Assembly (NCBI GenBank): GCA_964446115.1
Contig: CAYUNE010000036.1
Span: forward strand, 1 to 64,000
Direction of reading: 5' to 3'
DNA: 64,000 nt
Source of the DNA: CAYUNE01 sp964446115
GTDB taxonomy: Bacteria > Desulfobacterota > Desulfobulbia > Desulfobulbales > Desulfobulbaceae
The translations under genes were made by a program, and so were the position numbers. Below the pieces are notes generated by a model that did not search any database, had not been told where the DNA came from, and worked only from the letters and a program-made list of their open reading frames with translations. Below, piece after piece: positions 17,357 through 26,446 of the stretch; positions within the stretch are counted from its first letter, which is position 1, and every line of letters starts with the position of its first letter.

Positions 17357-19306
17357 ATGCAAAAGAGAATGAGGAAAATGAAAAGAGCATCGCAGATTGT
17401 TCTTTTCGGCATGATTGCCTGGGGATTGACCGCGACCGCCAATGCGCAATCTCCCGAGCTGGACAAAATCATGAAAGAGAGGGGGCTGACCCAGCAGGAT
17501 ATCCTGGCTGCCGCCAAGACCTACACCCCTTCCGGAAAAAAGGATGAGTACTATGTCTTTTCATCCGGTGGACAGTCCGGCCAGGTCATCGCCTACGGTG
17601 TTCCTTCCATGAGAATCCTGAAGTACATCTCGGTCTTTACGCCCGAGCCGTGGCAGGGATATGGATATGGAGACGTGGAAAGCGAAGAGGTTCTGTCCGG
17701 CGGCACCATCCGCGGCAAGAAGATCACCTGGGGCGATACCCATCATCCGGCCCTGTCCGAAACCAATGGCGAGTATGACGGCCAGTATCTCTTCATCAAC
17801 GACAAGGCCAATCCACGGGTTGCGGTAATCGATCTCAAGACCTTCAGCACCATCCAGATCGTTCCCAACCCGATCATCAAAAATGAGCACGGCTCCACCT
17901 TTGTTACACCCAACACCGAGTATATTCTCCAGGCCTCCCAGCTGGCCGCGCCGTTTACCAACAAGTACGTGCCGCTGTCCGAGTACAACGAGAAGTATCG
18001 CGGCGCCATGACCTTCTGGAAGTTCAACCGCGAAAAGGGCAAAATCGAAACCGACAAGTCCTTTTCCGTGGAACTGCCTCCCTACTGCCAGGATCTCTCC
18101 GATGCCGGCAAGAAGTTGAGCGAGGGCTGGGTATTCACCAACTCATTCAACTCCGAGCGCTATGTGGGTGGTTTCGGCCCGGGTAACACCGACCTGAAAA
18201 ACAGGCTGCCCCATGAGGCAGGAATGTCCTCCAAGGATACCGACTACCTGCACATGATCAACCTCAAGGTCGCCGAAAAGCTTTTCAAGGAGGGAAAAAC
18301 CACCAAGATCAACGGTCATGACGTCGTCATGATGAAAACCATGGTGGAAAACAACGCCCTGTTCCTGATCCCCGAACCCAAGAGCCCCCACGGCGTCATG
18401 ATCGATCCCACCGGTCAGTACATCACGGTCTCCGGCAAGCTGGATACCCATGTCTCCGTGTATGACATCAAGAAGATGACCAAGCTGATCGCGGACAAGA
18501 AATACGAGGGCAAGGATCCCTACGGCATCCCGATCCTGAGCATGAAGGATTCCCTCCACGGCCAGGTCGAGCTCGGCCTTGGACCGCTGCATACGCAGTA
18601 TGACAAGGAAAAGGGTATTGCCTACACCTCGCTGTTTGTCGACTCGGCCATTGCCAAGTGGGACTACCTCAACCTCAAACTCATTGAGAAGGTCGCCATT
18701 CATTACAACGTCGGCCACCTGGTTGCCGCCGAAGGCGACACCGTTTCTCCGGACGGCAAGTATCTGATCGGACTCAACAAACTTGCCATCGACCGCTTTG
18801 TGCAGGTGGGCCCGCTGCACCCCCAGAACCATCAGCTCATCGACATCAGCCCCGGCAAACCCATGCAGCTGCTCTACGACATGCCGCTGCCCCTGGGTGA
18901 GCCCCATTATGCGGTCATGATCAAGGCCGACAAACTCAAACCCATCAAGCGCTACAAGCAGAAATGGTTCAAGAACCGCGTCCGTCCGGGCAAGGAAAAA
19001 GTGGTGCGCGAGGGCAACAAGGTAACCATCCACTCCACCCTGATCCGCAGCCATTACAGCCCGGAAATCATCGAGGTCAAGGTGGGCGACGAGATCACCT
19101 GGCACGTCACCAACCTGGAAAGGGCGGAAGACGAGACCCACGGTTTCTCCGTCTACATGTACAACATCAACGGCAGCCTGGAGCCCGGCGAGACCAACAC
19201 CTTCAAGTTCAAGGTGGACCAGGAGGGGGTTTTCCCGTTCTACTGCACGGAGTTCTGCTCCGCCCTTCATCTCGAAATGATGGGATACCTGCTGGTCAAA
19301 CCCTGA
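17357..19306 (+). CDS. nosZ: Nitrous oxide reductase, clade II (Sec-exported) NosZ
   Basis: The 649-residue enzyme reduces N2O to N2 in the periplasm. The N-terminus is a plain Sec signal (cleavage near ATANA) without a twin-arginine motif, which marks the clade II or atypical type. The seven-bladed propeller carries the CuZ histidines, including DTHHP near residue 128. The C-terminal cupredoxin domain carries the CuA ligands CTEFCSALHLEMM (about 628-640). It heads a long plus-strand cluster encoding maturation factors and electron donors. Sequence and length are intact. Confidence 0.97.
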   Translation: MQKRMRKMKRASQIVLFGMIAWGLTATANAQSPELDKIMKERGLTQQDILAAAKTYTPSGKKDEYYVFSSGGQSGQVIAYGVPSMRILKYISVFTPEPWQGYGYGDVESEEVLSGGTIRGKKITWGDTHHPALSETNGEYDGQYLFINDKANPRVAVIDLKTFSTIQIVPNPIIKNEHGSTFVTPNTEYILQASQLAAPFTNKYVPLSEYNEKYRGAMTFWKFNREKGKIETDKSFSVELPPYCQDLSDAGKKLSEGWVFTNSFNSERYVGGFGPGNTDLKNRLPHEAGMSSKDTDYLHMINLKVAEKLFKEGKTTKINGHDVVMMKTMVENNALFLIPEPKSPHGVMIDPTGQYITVSGKLDTHVSVYDIKKMTKLIADKKYEGKDPYGIPILSMKDSLHGQVELGLGPLHTQYDKEKGIAYTSLFVDSAIAKWDYLNLKLIEKVAIHYNVGHLVAAEGDTVSPDGKYLIGLNKLAIDRFVQVGPLHPQNHQLIDISPGKPMQLLYDMPLPLGEPHYAVMIKADKLKPIKRYKQKWFKNRVRPGKEKVVREGNKVTIHSTLIRSHYSPEIIEVKVGDEITWHVTNLERAEDETHGFSVYMYNINGSLEPGETNTFKFKVDQEGVFPFYCTEFCSALHLEMMGYLLVKP

Positions 19307-19362
19307 TACCCGCCGCTGATGTGTACGGATTATCTATGACTTATTATTACAGGAGATGACTC

Positions 19363-19878
19363 ATGAAGAAAAACTGTATGAAGCTGATCTCTTCACTTTT
19401 TACCCTTGCCGCGCTCCTGTGTCTGGTGAGCGGCGTCATGGCCGGGGAGGATTACAAGGCCAACTACGAGGCAAAGGTGAAGCAAAATGACGACACCATC
19501 GGGATTATCGGCGGTGTGATCAACTATGTCTGTCCCAAGCTGATCCCTGCGGCTCAGGCCGGCAAGATCTGTAACGAAAAAGATCCGGTGGGTTCCGCAG
19601 TGGCGGTCCAGAAGTACATGGAACAGAACTGGAACAAGGAAGACGAGGACATCGAAGATGCCAAGATGCCCGAACTTCTGAACAAAACAGCCGCCTTGCA
19701 GTTCTGGGATGCGGTTGAGCAGTTCAAGATGCATTTCCCTTATCGGGAAAAGGCCAAACAGGCTGCCAAGGAAAACAAGTGGCAGGACGCCTTTCTCAAC
19801 GAGGAGATGGCCTGGCAGTATCTGGTCAAATGCGCCAGTCGCGGTATCTTCGCCAAAAAAATCGTTGACGGCGAATAA
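19363..19878 (+). CDS. Exported protein of unknown function next to nosZ
   Basis: The 171-residue protein has a Sec signal peptide (cleavage near GVMAG) and a good ribosome site (CAGGAG). The mature part is helical and charged with three cysteines (NYVCPK, GKICNE, VKCAS) and no CxxCH, so it is not a c-type cytochrome. I do not recognise the family. Its position, 56 bases after nosZ and before the nos cytochromes, suggests a periplasmic accessory of N2O reduction. That is inferred from context only. Confidence 0.65.
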   Translation: MKKNCMKLISSLFTLAALLCLVSGVMAGEDYKANYEAKVKQNDDTIGIIGGVINYVCPKLIPAAQAGKICNEKDPVGSAVAVQKYMEQNWNKEDEDIEDAKMPELLNKTAALQFWDAVEQFKMHFPYREKAKQAAKENKWQDAFLNEEMAWQYLVKCASRGIFAKKIVDGE

Positions 19879-19899
19879 CCGAGCTTCACGGAAAAGACA

Positions 19900-19937
19900 T
19901 CATGGGCCCCGGCGGTGTAAGCCGCCCGGGCCCATGA
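19900..19937 (+). other. Strong intercistronic hairpin
   Basis: TCATGGGCCC (from 19900) pairs with GGGCCCATGA (to 19937) through a GC-rich stem of about 16 base pairs with one mismatch and a 5-base loop. No T run follows. It could act as an RNA-stability or partial attenuation element separating nosZ and its neighbour from the downstream nos genes. Confidence 0.5.
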
Positions 19938-20017
19938 CCTTTCAACATCCGCATTCCCGAAAGCTGCAGCCGGGATTGCGGATGATTTCATGATTCATGG
20001 TTGGTAGGTGAAATACA

Positions 20018-20617
20018 ATGGACAAACGCATTTTTGCGATAACGGCAACTTTTTTCATTTTCAGCGGCATATTCCCGGGATCGGCCGTGTCGGCGCGTGA
20101 CTGTGCCGAGCTGTACGTCAAACTGACCTGCCATACCTGTCACGGTCCCGAGGGACGCGGTATGGTCCGCACCGAAACCAAGGAAAAATATTCCCTCAAA
20201 AAGAAAGAGATGTACCGACAACTTATCCGCGAGGGGATGCCCATTGAAAAGGTGAAACTGTTAAAACCGCTTTACAAGAAAAAATTCAGAAGCAAGGAAA
20301 AGTACATCCAGGCCCTGGAAGAACTCATCGGCAAGGAGAGCACCGCTCAATACCTGGACATCATCATCAAGGTCAGCGGCCGGATATACTATCACAAGGG
20401 AGACCTTATTCCCGGCTTCGAGACCTATCCCCGCCATGCCGGCAACCAGAAGATCTATCTCTTTCAGCAGATGAAAGACATACTAGAGAAAAAACGTACC
20501 AACGGCAATTCCGAGGCAATGCGCGGCATCCAGCCTTACATAGAGAACAACAAGATCACGGATGACGACCTGATGTGCATTGCCGAATACCTGTCCAATG
20601 TAAAAATTGAAAAGTAA
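20018..20617 (+). CDS. Monoheme cytochrome c of the nos cluster
   Basis: The 199-residue exported protein has a Sec signal (ending near SAVSA) and one heme site, CHTCH, shortly after it. A later methionine (EAMRGI) is a candidate distal ligand. It most likely carries electrons to NosZ, like the NosC cytochromes of other clade II clusters, though it is not a close match to them by eye. It is followed 53 bases later by a diheme cytochrome. Confidence 0.75.
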   Translation: MDKRIFAITATFFIFSGIFPGSAVSARDCAELYVKLTCHTCHGPEGRGMVRTETKEKYSLKKKEMYRQLIREGMPIEKVKLLKPLYKKKFRSKEKYIQALEELIGKESTAQYLDIIIKVSGRIYYHKGDLIPGFETYPRHAGNQKIYLFQQMKDILEKKRTNGNSEAMRGIQPYIENNKITDDDLMCIAEYLSNVKIEK

Positions 20618-20670
20618 TCCGGACAGATTTCCGGATTTCGGATTTACAACTTTTAAAGGAGGTAGAACAA

Positions 20671-21819
20671 GTGAAAGGAAATTCATCCGGTACACCCAAA
20701 TCCCTCGCAGCAGTAGTGGTTCTGGCGCTTTTCCTCATTGCACCCGTCAACCTCGCCTTAGGCGGCGAGCCCATGAGCCCCGAGGAGATGCGCAAAGCTG
20801 CCGCAGCCAAGGCCGCGGCCCTTGCCAAACCACCGCCAGGCGGCAAGTGGAAGGCCACTGCCAAAGAGGCGCTTGAGGCCTTGAGACTTAAAGGTGATGT
20901 TGAGGAGGGCACGGAAATCTACACTGTTTGTGCTGCCTGCCATTTTCCCACCGGCTGGGGAGATCCCCTGGGTGTCTTTCCGCAGCTCGCCGGTCAGCAC
21001 ACCACGGTTCTCATCAAGCAGATAGCTGATATCAGAGCAAAAAATCGTGATAATCCCACCATGTATCCCTTTGCCATGCAAATCGAAGGCGCCCAGGATA
21101 TCCGCGATGTCTGCTCCTACATCCAGACCCTGAAGATGAATCCCGAACCCCGCACCGGCCCGGGCGGTCCTTCCTATATTCTCTCCAACCTTCGCAAGGA
21201 GGTATGGCCCATCTCCCTGGACCGTCTGCAGGAAACCGTGGGTGACGACAACTTCAAAAAACTTAAAACCCTTGAGGAAAAGGAGTTCAAATCGGAAAAG
21301 GAATTTCTGGATGCCGTGGCCAAGGCCATCGGACCCGGTGAACTGAGCAAGTACAAAGACGCCATCCTCCAGAATGCCGACTGGACAACCGACCTCGCCC
21401 TGGGAAAAAAACTCTACGAGGAAAACTGCGTCCGTTGCCACGGTGATCACGGTCAGGGCAACTGGAAGGATCCGGTACCCAAGGCCGAAGGACAGGCAGG
21501 TGCGGCCAAGCCCACGAAACTTGAAAAGGGCAAGACCGAACCCGGCTACTTTCCGGTGATTGCCGGCCAGACATATCTTTACCTGGTCCGCCAATTCAGC
21601 TGGATTCAGATCGGCAAGCGGCGCAACGCCAACCCGGACATGATCAAACAGATCGAAAAATTCTCTTTCCTCGACATGAAAAGCGTTGTCGATTACGCCT
21701 GCCGCTTCAAAATGAAGGAAGGCGACTGGATGGAAGTGGGCGGCGGCGACGATGAAGAGGGCTGGGACCTCGATGTGGACAAGAAAAAGGACGACGATAT
21801 CCCCGTCCATCTGAGGTGA
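20671..21819 (+). CDS. Diheme cytochrome c of the nos cluster
   Basis: It starts with GTG behind AAAGGAGG (382 residues). After a signal peptide come two class I cytochrome modules with CAACH (about residue 90) and CVRCH (about 256), each followed by a P-x-(L/I)-AGQ motif. The second module's AGQTYLYLVRQF resembles AGQTYWYLVNQL in the pentaheme cytochrome at 30175, so the two proteins share a module. The tail is very acidic. It probably shuttles electrons to NosZ. Confidence 0.8.
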   Translation: MKGNSSGTPKSLAAVVVLALFLIAPVNLALGGEPMSPEEMRKAAAAKAAALAKPPPGGKWKATAKEALEALRLKGDVEEGTEIYTVCAACHFPTGWGDPLGVFPQLAGQHTTVLIKQIADIRAKNRDNPTMYPFAMQIEGAQDIRDVCSYIQTLKMNPEPRTGPGGPSYILSNLRKEVWPISLDRLQETVGDDNFKKLKTLEEKEFKSEKEFLDAVAKAIGPGELSKYKDAILQNADWTTDLALGKKLYEENCVRCHGDHGQGNWKDPVPKAEGQAGAAKPTKLEKGKTEPGYFPVIAGQTYLYLVRQFSWIQIGKRRNANPDMIKQIEKFSFLDMKSVVDYACRFKMKEGDWMEVGGGDDEEGWDLDVDKKKDDDIPVHLR

Positions 21820-21942
21820 TCTTAAATCTTTGCCGGCAACCCCGGGACTTTTACAACCGCCTGTTTTTCGCAAATGATGCAAATTCCGTACATGCCTTTA
21901 CTGAAGCAGTCACGGAATTTCAGATATCAGGAGTAGACGACC

Positions 21943-22761
21943 ATGGATAACAGCATCAAAAAGAGAATGCTGCTCAGCAATATTCTGGCCTTTGCGGCCC
22001 TATTGCTGCTGATCGGCACATACACGTTGAAACCCCTGTTTGAATACAGGGATCCTGTTGCCATCGATGAAGAGGATGCCATTGAGGAAAACGAATCTTT
22101 CCAGCCCTTTGAATTTCTGATCCCAGACGGGGTGGAATCATACGAGGCACCCGAGAACCTGCGGCCCTACGTTGGTGACAAGATCTACGAATATCATCCC
22201 ACCGGCTTCTACGCCTATCTCATCGGCGCCAGGACCATGCCGGTGTGGATGGTGTCGCTTGAGGCGCCACAATATCCCAAGGCTTCCTTTCCGGACGGAA
22301 TTCCCGTCTTTTTCCACTTCACCGAGTGGAGCGGTAAGGCCAACGAGATGAACACCATCAATCATTATATCGGCATGGATCCCATGGACGTGGGAGCAGT
22401 CACCACCCGTAAGGTCATTCCCTTTGTCTTTCTGACCTTTTTTATCATGCTCATTGCCTACTTCTTCTACCGGGGACCCGGCTGGTGGTTGCTGGCAATG
22501 ATCCCTGCCAGTTTTCCGTGGCTTTATCTCGGATTCTACTCCAAGTGGCTTTACTGGTTCGGCCATCACCTGCACCCCTGGGGAGCATTCAAGGTCAAGC
22601 CCTTTATGCCCACGGTACTGGGAGACGGCAAGGTCGCTCAGTTCACCACCCATTCATACCCGACAGTGGGCTTTTACTTTCTCCTGGCGATCTTTGTTCT
22701 GCTGACCTTTTCCGTGCTTATCCGCCGCAAGGCGCTCAAGGATGCGGCCGTTGCCCGTTGA
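21943..22761 (+). CDS. NosB-like polytopic membrane protein
   Basis: The 272-residue protein has one N-terminal membrane helix, a periplasmic domain of about 110 residues and roughly four more helices (from VIPFVFLTFFIMLIAYFFY). Its place between the cytochromes and nosD in a clade II cluster, together with this topology, matches the NosB membrane protein. NosB is found in such clusters and has no clear biochemical role. The name is therefore based on context and topology rather than a motif. Confidence 0.55.
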   Translation: MDNSIKKRMLLSNILAFAALLLLIGTYTLKPLFEYRDPVAIDEEDAIEENESFQPFEFLIPDGVESYEAPENLRPYVGDKIYEYHPTGFYAYLIGARTMPVWMVSLEAPQYPKASFPDGIPVFFHFTEWSGKANEMNTINHYIGMDPMDVGAVTTRKVIPFVFLTFFIMLIAYFFYRGPGWWLLAMIPASFPWLYLGFYSKWLYWFGHHLHPWGAFKVKPFMPTVLGDGKVAQFTTHSYPTVGFYFLLAIFVLLTFSVLIRRKALKDAAVAR

Positions 22762-22773
22762 ACCTCGCGAGTT

Positions 22774-24201
22774 TTGGCTCTACTAAAAAATATCGCGTTG
22801 TTTTTTCTCGCCGTCCAACTGTCGCTGCCCCTTGCCATGGCCGGGTCCGGCCAGTCACCTCCTCTGCTGCAGGAGGTGATCGACCGGACTCCGGCCGGTG
22901 AAAAGGTCCGGCTGACGAACTCCACCTATCTGGGACCGGCGATCATCACCAAACCGGTGATTCTGGATGGCGGCGGCAAGATTACCATAGACGGCCGGGG
23001 CCATGGATCAGTCCTGATCATCAAGGCGGACGGGGTTGTGGTAAAAAATATGATCATCACCAATTCAGGTGAGAGTCATGACCAGGTCGATGCCGGTATC
23101 CTGATCCGTTCCTCGCACAATCGTATCGAGAACAATCGCATCAAAAACACCTTGTTCGGCATCGACCTGCAGGAGGCGCACGAAAACAGCATCACCGGTA
23201 ATGAGATATCCTCCAAAAACTTTTCCTTGGGGCTGCGCGGCGACGGGATCCGCTGCTGGGCCGGTCATCGCAATATATTCCGGCGCAACCGCATACACGA
23301 CTCCAGGGATATGGTAATATGGTACTCCAACGATAACCTCATCGAGGACAACACGGGCTGGAACAACCGTTACTCTCTGCACTTCATGTACTCCGGCGGC
23401 AATACGGTGCGACGTAACAACTATCACCACAATACCGTGGGAATTTTTTTGATGTACAGCCGCGACATCACCGTGGAAGAGAACACCATTCGCTACTCCC
23501 TGGGCGGTACGGGTGTGGGCATCGGCCTCAAGGAGGCGGATAATATGACGATCAGGAATAACAAGGTGGTCTACTGTTCCTCCGGTTTCTACTTTGACCT
23601 GTCGCCCTTCCAGCCGGAAAAGTATAACTTTATCAAGGCCAATACCATTGCCTTCAACATTGTCGGATTTGACTTCAACTCCACCCTGTCACGCAACATC
23701 ATCAAGGGCAACGCTTTCATCGACAACCTGGAAACCATTAAGGTGCGGGGCAATGGAGTGGCCACCGGCAATGTCTGGGAAGGCAACTACTACAGTGATT
23801 ACGAGGGATTCGACCGTGACCGCGATGGATACGGCGACTCTCCACACATCCATGATATTTTTCTCGATACCCTGTGGATGGATAACGACTGGATGCTCTT
23901 CTTTTCAGGATCTCCAGTTATCAGTGTTATCAATCTGCTGGCCAGGCTGGCGCCCATCTCCGAGCCGCGGCGGCTCTTCACCGACGAGAAACCGGTTTTT
24001 TCACCGGAAGATCCCGTCCTCCACTCCGAGGCCAACCTGGCCTATGATCCGCCGAAAATCGACATTTACGTTGATGACGACGAGGAGGCGCCTGCCCGTT
24101 TTTCCTCCTTCGAGGATGACGAAGATGAAGAGGAACCCGAAGAACCCCTGCCGCCCGGTGGGAACGACACAAATTTCAACAGGTATTTTCTGAGACAGTG
24201 A
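22774..24201 (+). CDS. nosD: NosD, periplasmic copper-site maturation protein
   Basis: The 475-residue protein has a signal peptide and a long right-handed beta-helix of repeated NxIxxN-type turns (for example HNRIENNRIKNTLFGIDL), typical of CASH-domain NosD. It works with NosFY in assembling the CuZ centre of NosZ. The most upstream start is a TTG at 22774; no ATG precedes the signal peptide. The C-terminus has an unusual acidic, proline-rich extension (DEEEPEEPLPPGG). The stop overlaps nosF by one base. Confidence 0.92.
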   Translation: MALLKNIALFFLAVQLSLPLAMAGSGQSPPLLQEVIDRTPAGEKVRLTNSTYLGPAIITKPVILDGGGKITIDGRGHGSVLIIKADGVVVKNMIITNSGESHDQVDAGILIRSSHNRIENNRIKNTLFGIDLQEAHENSITGNEISSKNFSLGLRGDGIRCWAGHRNIFRRNRIHDSRDMVIWYSNDNLIEDNTGWNNRYSLHFMYSGGNTVRRNNYHHNTVGIFLMYSRDITVEENTIRYSLGGTGVGIGLKEADNMTIRNNKVVYCSSGFYFDLSPFQPEKYNFIKANTIAFNIVGFDFNSTLSRNIIKGNAFIDNLETIKVRGNGVATGNVWEGNYYSDYEGFDRDRDGYGDSPHIHDIFLDTLWMDNDWMLFFSGSPVISVINLLARLAPISEPRRLFTDEKPVFSPEDPVLHSEANLAYDPPKIDIYVDDDEEAPARFSSFEDDEDEEEPEEPLPPGGNDTNFNRYFLRQ

Positions 24202-25049
24202 TGATCGAGATTACCGGGCTGAAAAAAACATTCGGCAAAACACGGGTCCTGGACGACATCACCCTCACTGTGAACAGGGGTGACCGCATCGCTCTTATCG
24301 GTCCCAACGGTGCCGGCAAAACCACCCTGATCCGCTCCATCCTCGGCCAGTACGTTTTTGACGGTGAGCTGACCATCTTTGAAAAAAACCCCCGTCGTCA
24401 CCGTGAAGAGATCCTCAACCGGGTGGGATACGTGCCCCAGCTGCCGCCGCCCATTCAGATGAGCGTGGGAGAACTGGTCCACTTTTCCGCCGCCGTCTCA
24501 AGCAGCTCCAACAGCGAGGCCATCGGCCGTCAGGCGGAAAAACTGGGCCTTGATATCGATGCAAACCGCGGCAAGTCGTTCCAAAAACTCAGCGGCGGTA
24601 TGAAGCAGAAACTGCTCATTGCCCTGGCCCTTGCCGGCCAGCCGGATATTCTCATTATGGATGAACCGGCAGCCAACCTCGATCCCCAGGCCCGTCAGAC
24701 ATTTTTTCTGCAGCTGCTCCAATCGATGAAAGACACCACCATGCTGCTCTCCAGCCATCGGGTGGATGAAATCAGCAACCTGGTCAACCGTATCATCGAG
24801 ATGGACTACGGCCGGGTGGTACAGGACGAAATTATTGACGAGTCACGCCTGGGTGAAACCATGTTGAGCTGCCTCATCCGCCTCACCGATCTTCCCGCTG
24901 CTGCGAAAAACATGCTTGACGAGTGGGACTTCAGCCGCTGTGACGATGAACTGGAATTTGAAGGACGTTTCCTGGGAACGGAACGACTGCGATTTCTCAC
25001 TTCCGTTTCTCATTTTGCAAATCATATTCAAAAACTGCGTATCCAATAA
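24201..25049 (+). CDS. nosF: NosF, ABC ATPase for NosZ maturation
   Basis: The ATPase of about 282 residues has Walker A GPNGAGKTT, signature KLSGGMKQK, Walker B ILIMDEPAANLD and a switch histidine in SSHRVDE. The ATG at 24201 sits in a TGATG overlap with the nosD stop; a GTG one codon upstream is an alternative. It pairs with the NosY permease two bases downstream and with NosD in copper-site assembly of NosZ. Confidence 0.93.
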   Translation: MIEITGLKKTFGKTRVLDDITLTVNRGDRIALIGPNGAGKTTLIRSILGQYVFDGELTIFEKNPRRHREEILNRVGYVPQLPPPIQMSVGELVHFSAAVSSSSNSEAIGRQAEKLGLDIDANRGKSFQKLSGGMKQKLLIALALAGQPDILIMDEPAANLDPQARQTFFLQLLQSMKDTTMLLSSHRVDEISNLVNRIIEMDYGRVVQDEIIDESRLGETMLSCLIRLTDLPAAAKNMLDEWDFSRCDDELEFEGRFLGTERLRFLTSVSHFANHIQKLRIQ

Positions 25050-25051
25050 AG

Positions 25052-25879
25052 ATGACGACATTTTTCCAGGTAACCCTCGCCGATTTCCGGGAGTCGGTGC
25101 GCGCCAAATGGTTTCTGATGTACAGCCTGGTCTTCGGCGGCGCCATTGTCCTGCTCTTCGTGCTGGGGGTGACCGAATCGAGGGTCATGGGTTTCACCGG
25201 TCTCAGCCGGTTGCTCATTACCTATATCCAGCTCTGCGTCGCCATTTTGCCGATCATGATTCTCATATCAACGGTGCGCAGCGTAGTGGGTGATCGGGAA
25301 TCGAATATCCTTGAATACTTTCTCTCCATGCCCATCTCCCTGGCCGCCTACTTTTGGGGCAAGGTCTTTTCCAGATTTTTTCTGATCTTCATTCCCATTA
25401 CCCTGGCCATGGCCGGGGCCATTGGTTGGGGCGCCGTCAAGGGGTTGGAAGTGTCCTGGCAGGTGACAGGATATTATGCCCTCCTGCTGGGCACGCTTTC
25501 CTGGTGTTTCCTGGGAATCGGCATGTTTATCTCCACCCTGGTGAAAAAACAGGAGTGGGGCCTTGGGCTTTCCATCCTCATCTGGCTGGTCTTTTTACTC
25601 TTTATCGACGTCATTCTCATCGGTCTCATGCTCCAGCAACGGATCATGGAAAGCGTCATCGTCGGAGTGGCCCTGCTCAACCCGGTTATGGTTTTCAGGA
25701 CCGGTGCGGTCCTGCTCTTTGATCCGGAGCTGACCTCCATGGGACCGGCTTCCTATGTGATTCTCGATACCCTGGGATACCGCGGAGTGATGGCCTATAC
25801 CATTTTCTATCCCATGTTCCTGGGCTGGCTCTTCTCCTGCCTGGGATATTTCCGCTTCAGAAAGGGGGACCTGGTGTAA
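25052..25879 (+). CDS. nosY: NosY, ABC permease for NosZ maturation
   Basis: The 275-residue protein has six hydrophobic helices in the ABC-2 type arrangement. The N-terminal cytoplasmic segment FFQVTLADFRESVRAKWF and the RSVVGDRES loop are characteristic of NosY. It forms the membrane channel of the NosDFY complex. It starts two bases after nosF, so the pair is translationally coupled. Confidence 0.92.
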   Translation: MTTFFQVTLADFRESVRAKWFLMYSLVFGGAIVLLFVLGVTESRVMGFTGLSRLLITYIQLCVAILPIMILISTVRSVVGDRESNILEYFLSMPISLAAYFWGKVFSRFFLIFIPITLAMAGAIGWGAVKGLEVSWQVTGYYALLLGTLSWCFLGIGMFISTLVKKQEWGLGLSILIWLVFLLFIDVILIGLMLQQRIMESVIVGVALLNPVMVFRTGAVLLFDPELTSMGPASYVILDTLGYRGVMAYTIFYPMFLGWLFSCLGYFRFRKGDLV

Positions 25880-25885
25880 GAGGCC

Positions 25886-26425
25886 ATGAAAATTTCCACC
25901 GGCAAATTCTTCCATCTCATCCTGGGAGCATTCCTGCTTATGCCCCTGCTCCCCGGGTGCAGCCCGAGTAACGACGAGCAGTTGCCGGTGGATTTTGTCT
26001 GGGACCGGGTGGCCTGTGAACAGTGCAAAATGGCGCTCAGTGACCGCCGCTACTCGGCCCAGGTGATTGACCAGCGTGGACGGCCATATTATTTCGACGA
26101 TATCGGCTGCGCCATCCTCTGGCTGGCGGTTCAACCCTGGCGCGAACAGGCCCGCGTCTGGGTCAACGATTTCAAGACCACCGAATGGATCGAGGCGACC
26201 AAGGCCCACTGGATTGCCGACGATCCCAAAACGCCCATGGGATACGGCTTTGCCGCCACTCTCTCGCCGCTGGAAAACAGTCTCGATTACCAGACGGTAG
26301 TCAGGCTGATGCTCTCCGGCAAACATCTGGCCAACGAAAACCTGCTGAAACATCTGGGTACCGGGCAGGAACAGGAGGAAAAGGGGCCCAACGGCTCTGA
26401 TTCCGGTGTCCGGTCCGAGCCCTGA
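25886..26425 (+). CDS. nosL: NosL, copper-binding lipoprotein
   Basis: The 179-residue protein has a lipoprotein signal (LLPGCSPS; lipidated Cys). It contains the NosL signature CEQCKMALSDRRY, with the Cu(I)-binding CxxCxM, and YYFDDIGCA. NosL delivers copper to apo-NosZ at the outer face of the membrane. It follows nosY by six bases. A second, non-lipoprotein NosL-like gene lies at 31533. Confidence 0.93.
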   Translation: MKISTGKFFHLILGAFLLMPLLPGCSPSNDEQLPVDFVWDRVACEQCKMALSDRRYSAQVIDQRGRPYYFDDIGCAILWLAVQPWREQARVWVNDFKTTEWIEATKAHWIADDPKTPMGYGFAATLSPLENSLDYQTVVRLMLSGKHLANENLLKHLGTGQEQEEKGPNGSDSGVRSEP

Positions 26426-26446
26426 AACAAGATCCGGTAAAAGGCA

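Noticed and set aside
18143..19270. 375-codon minus-strand open frame
   Set aside because: It is antisense to nosZ over its most conserved part; a shadow of codon bias.
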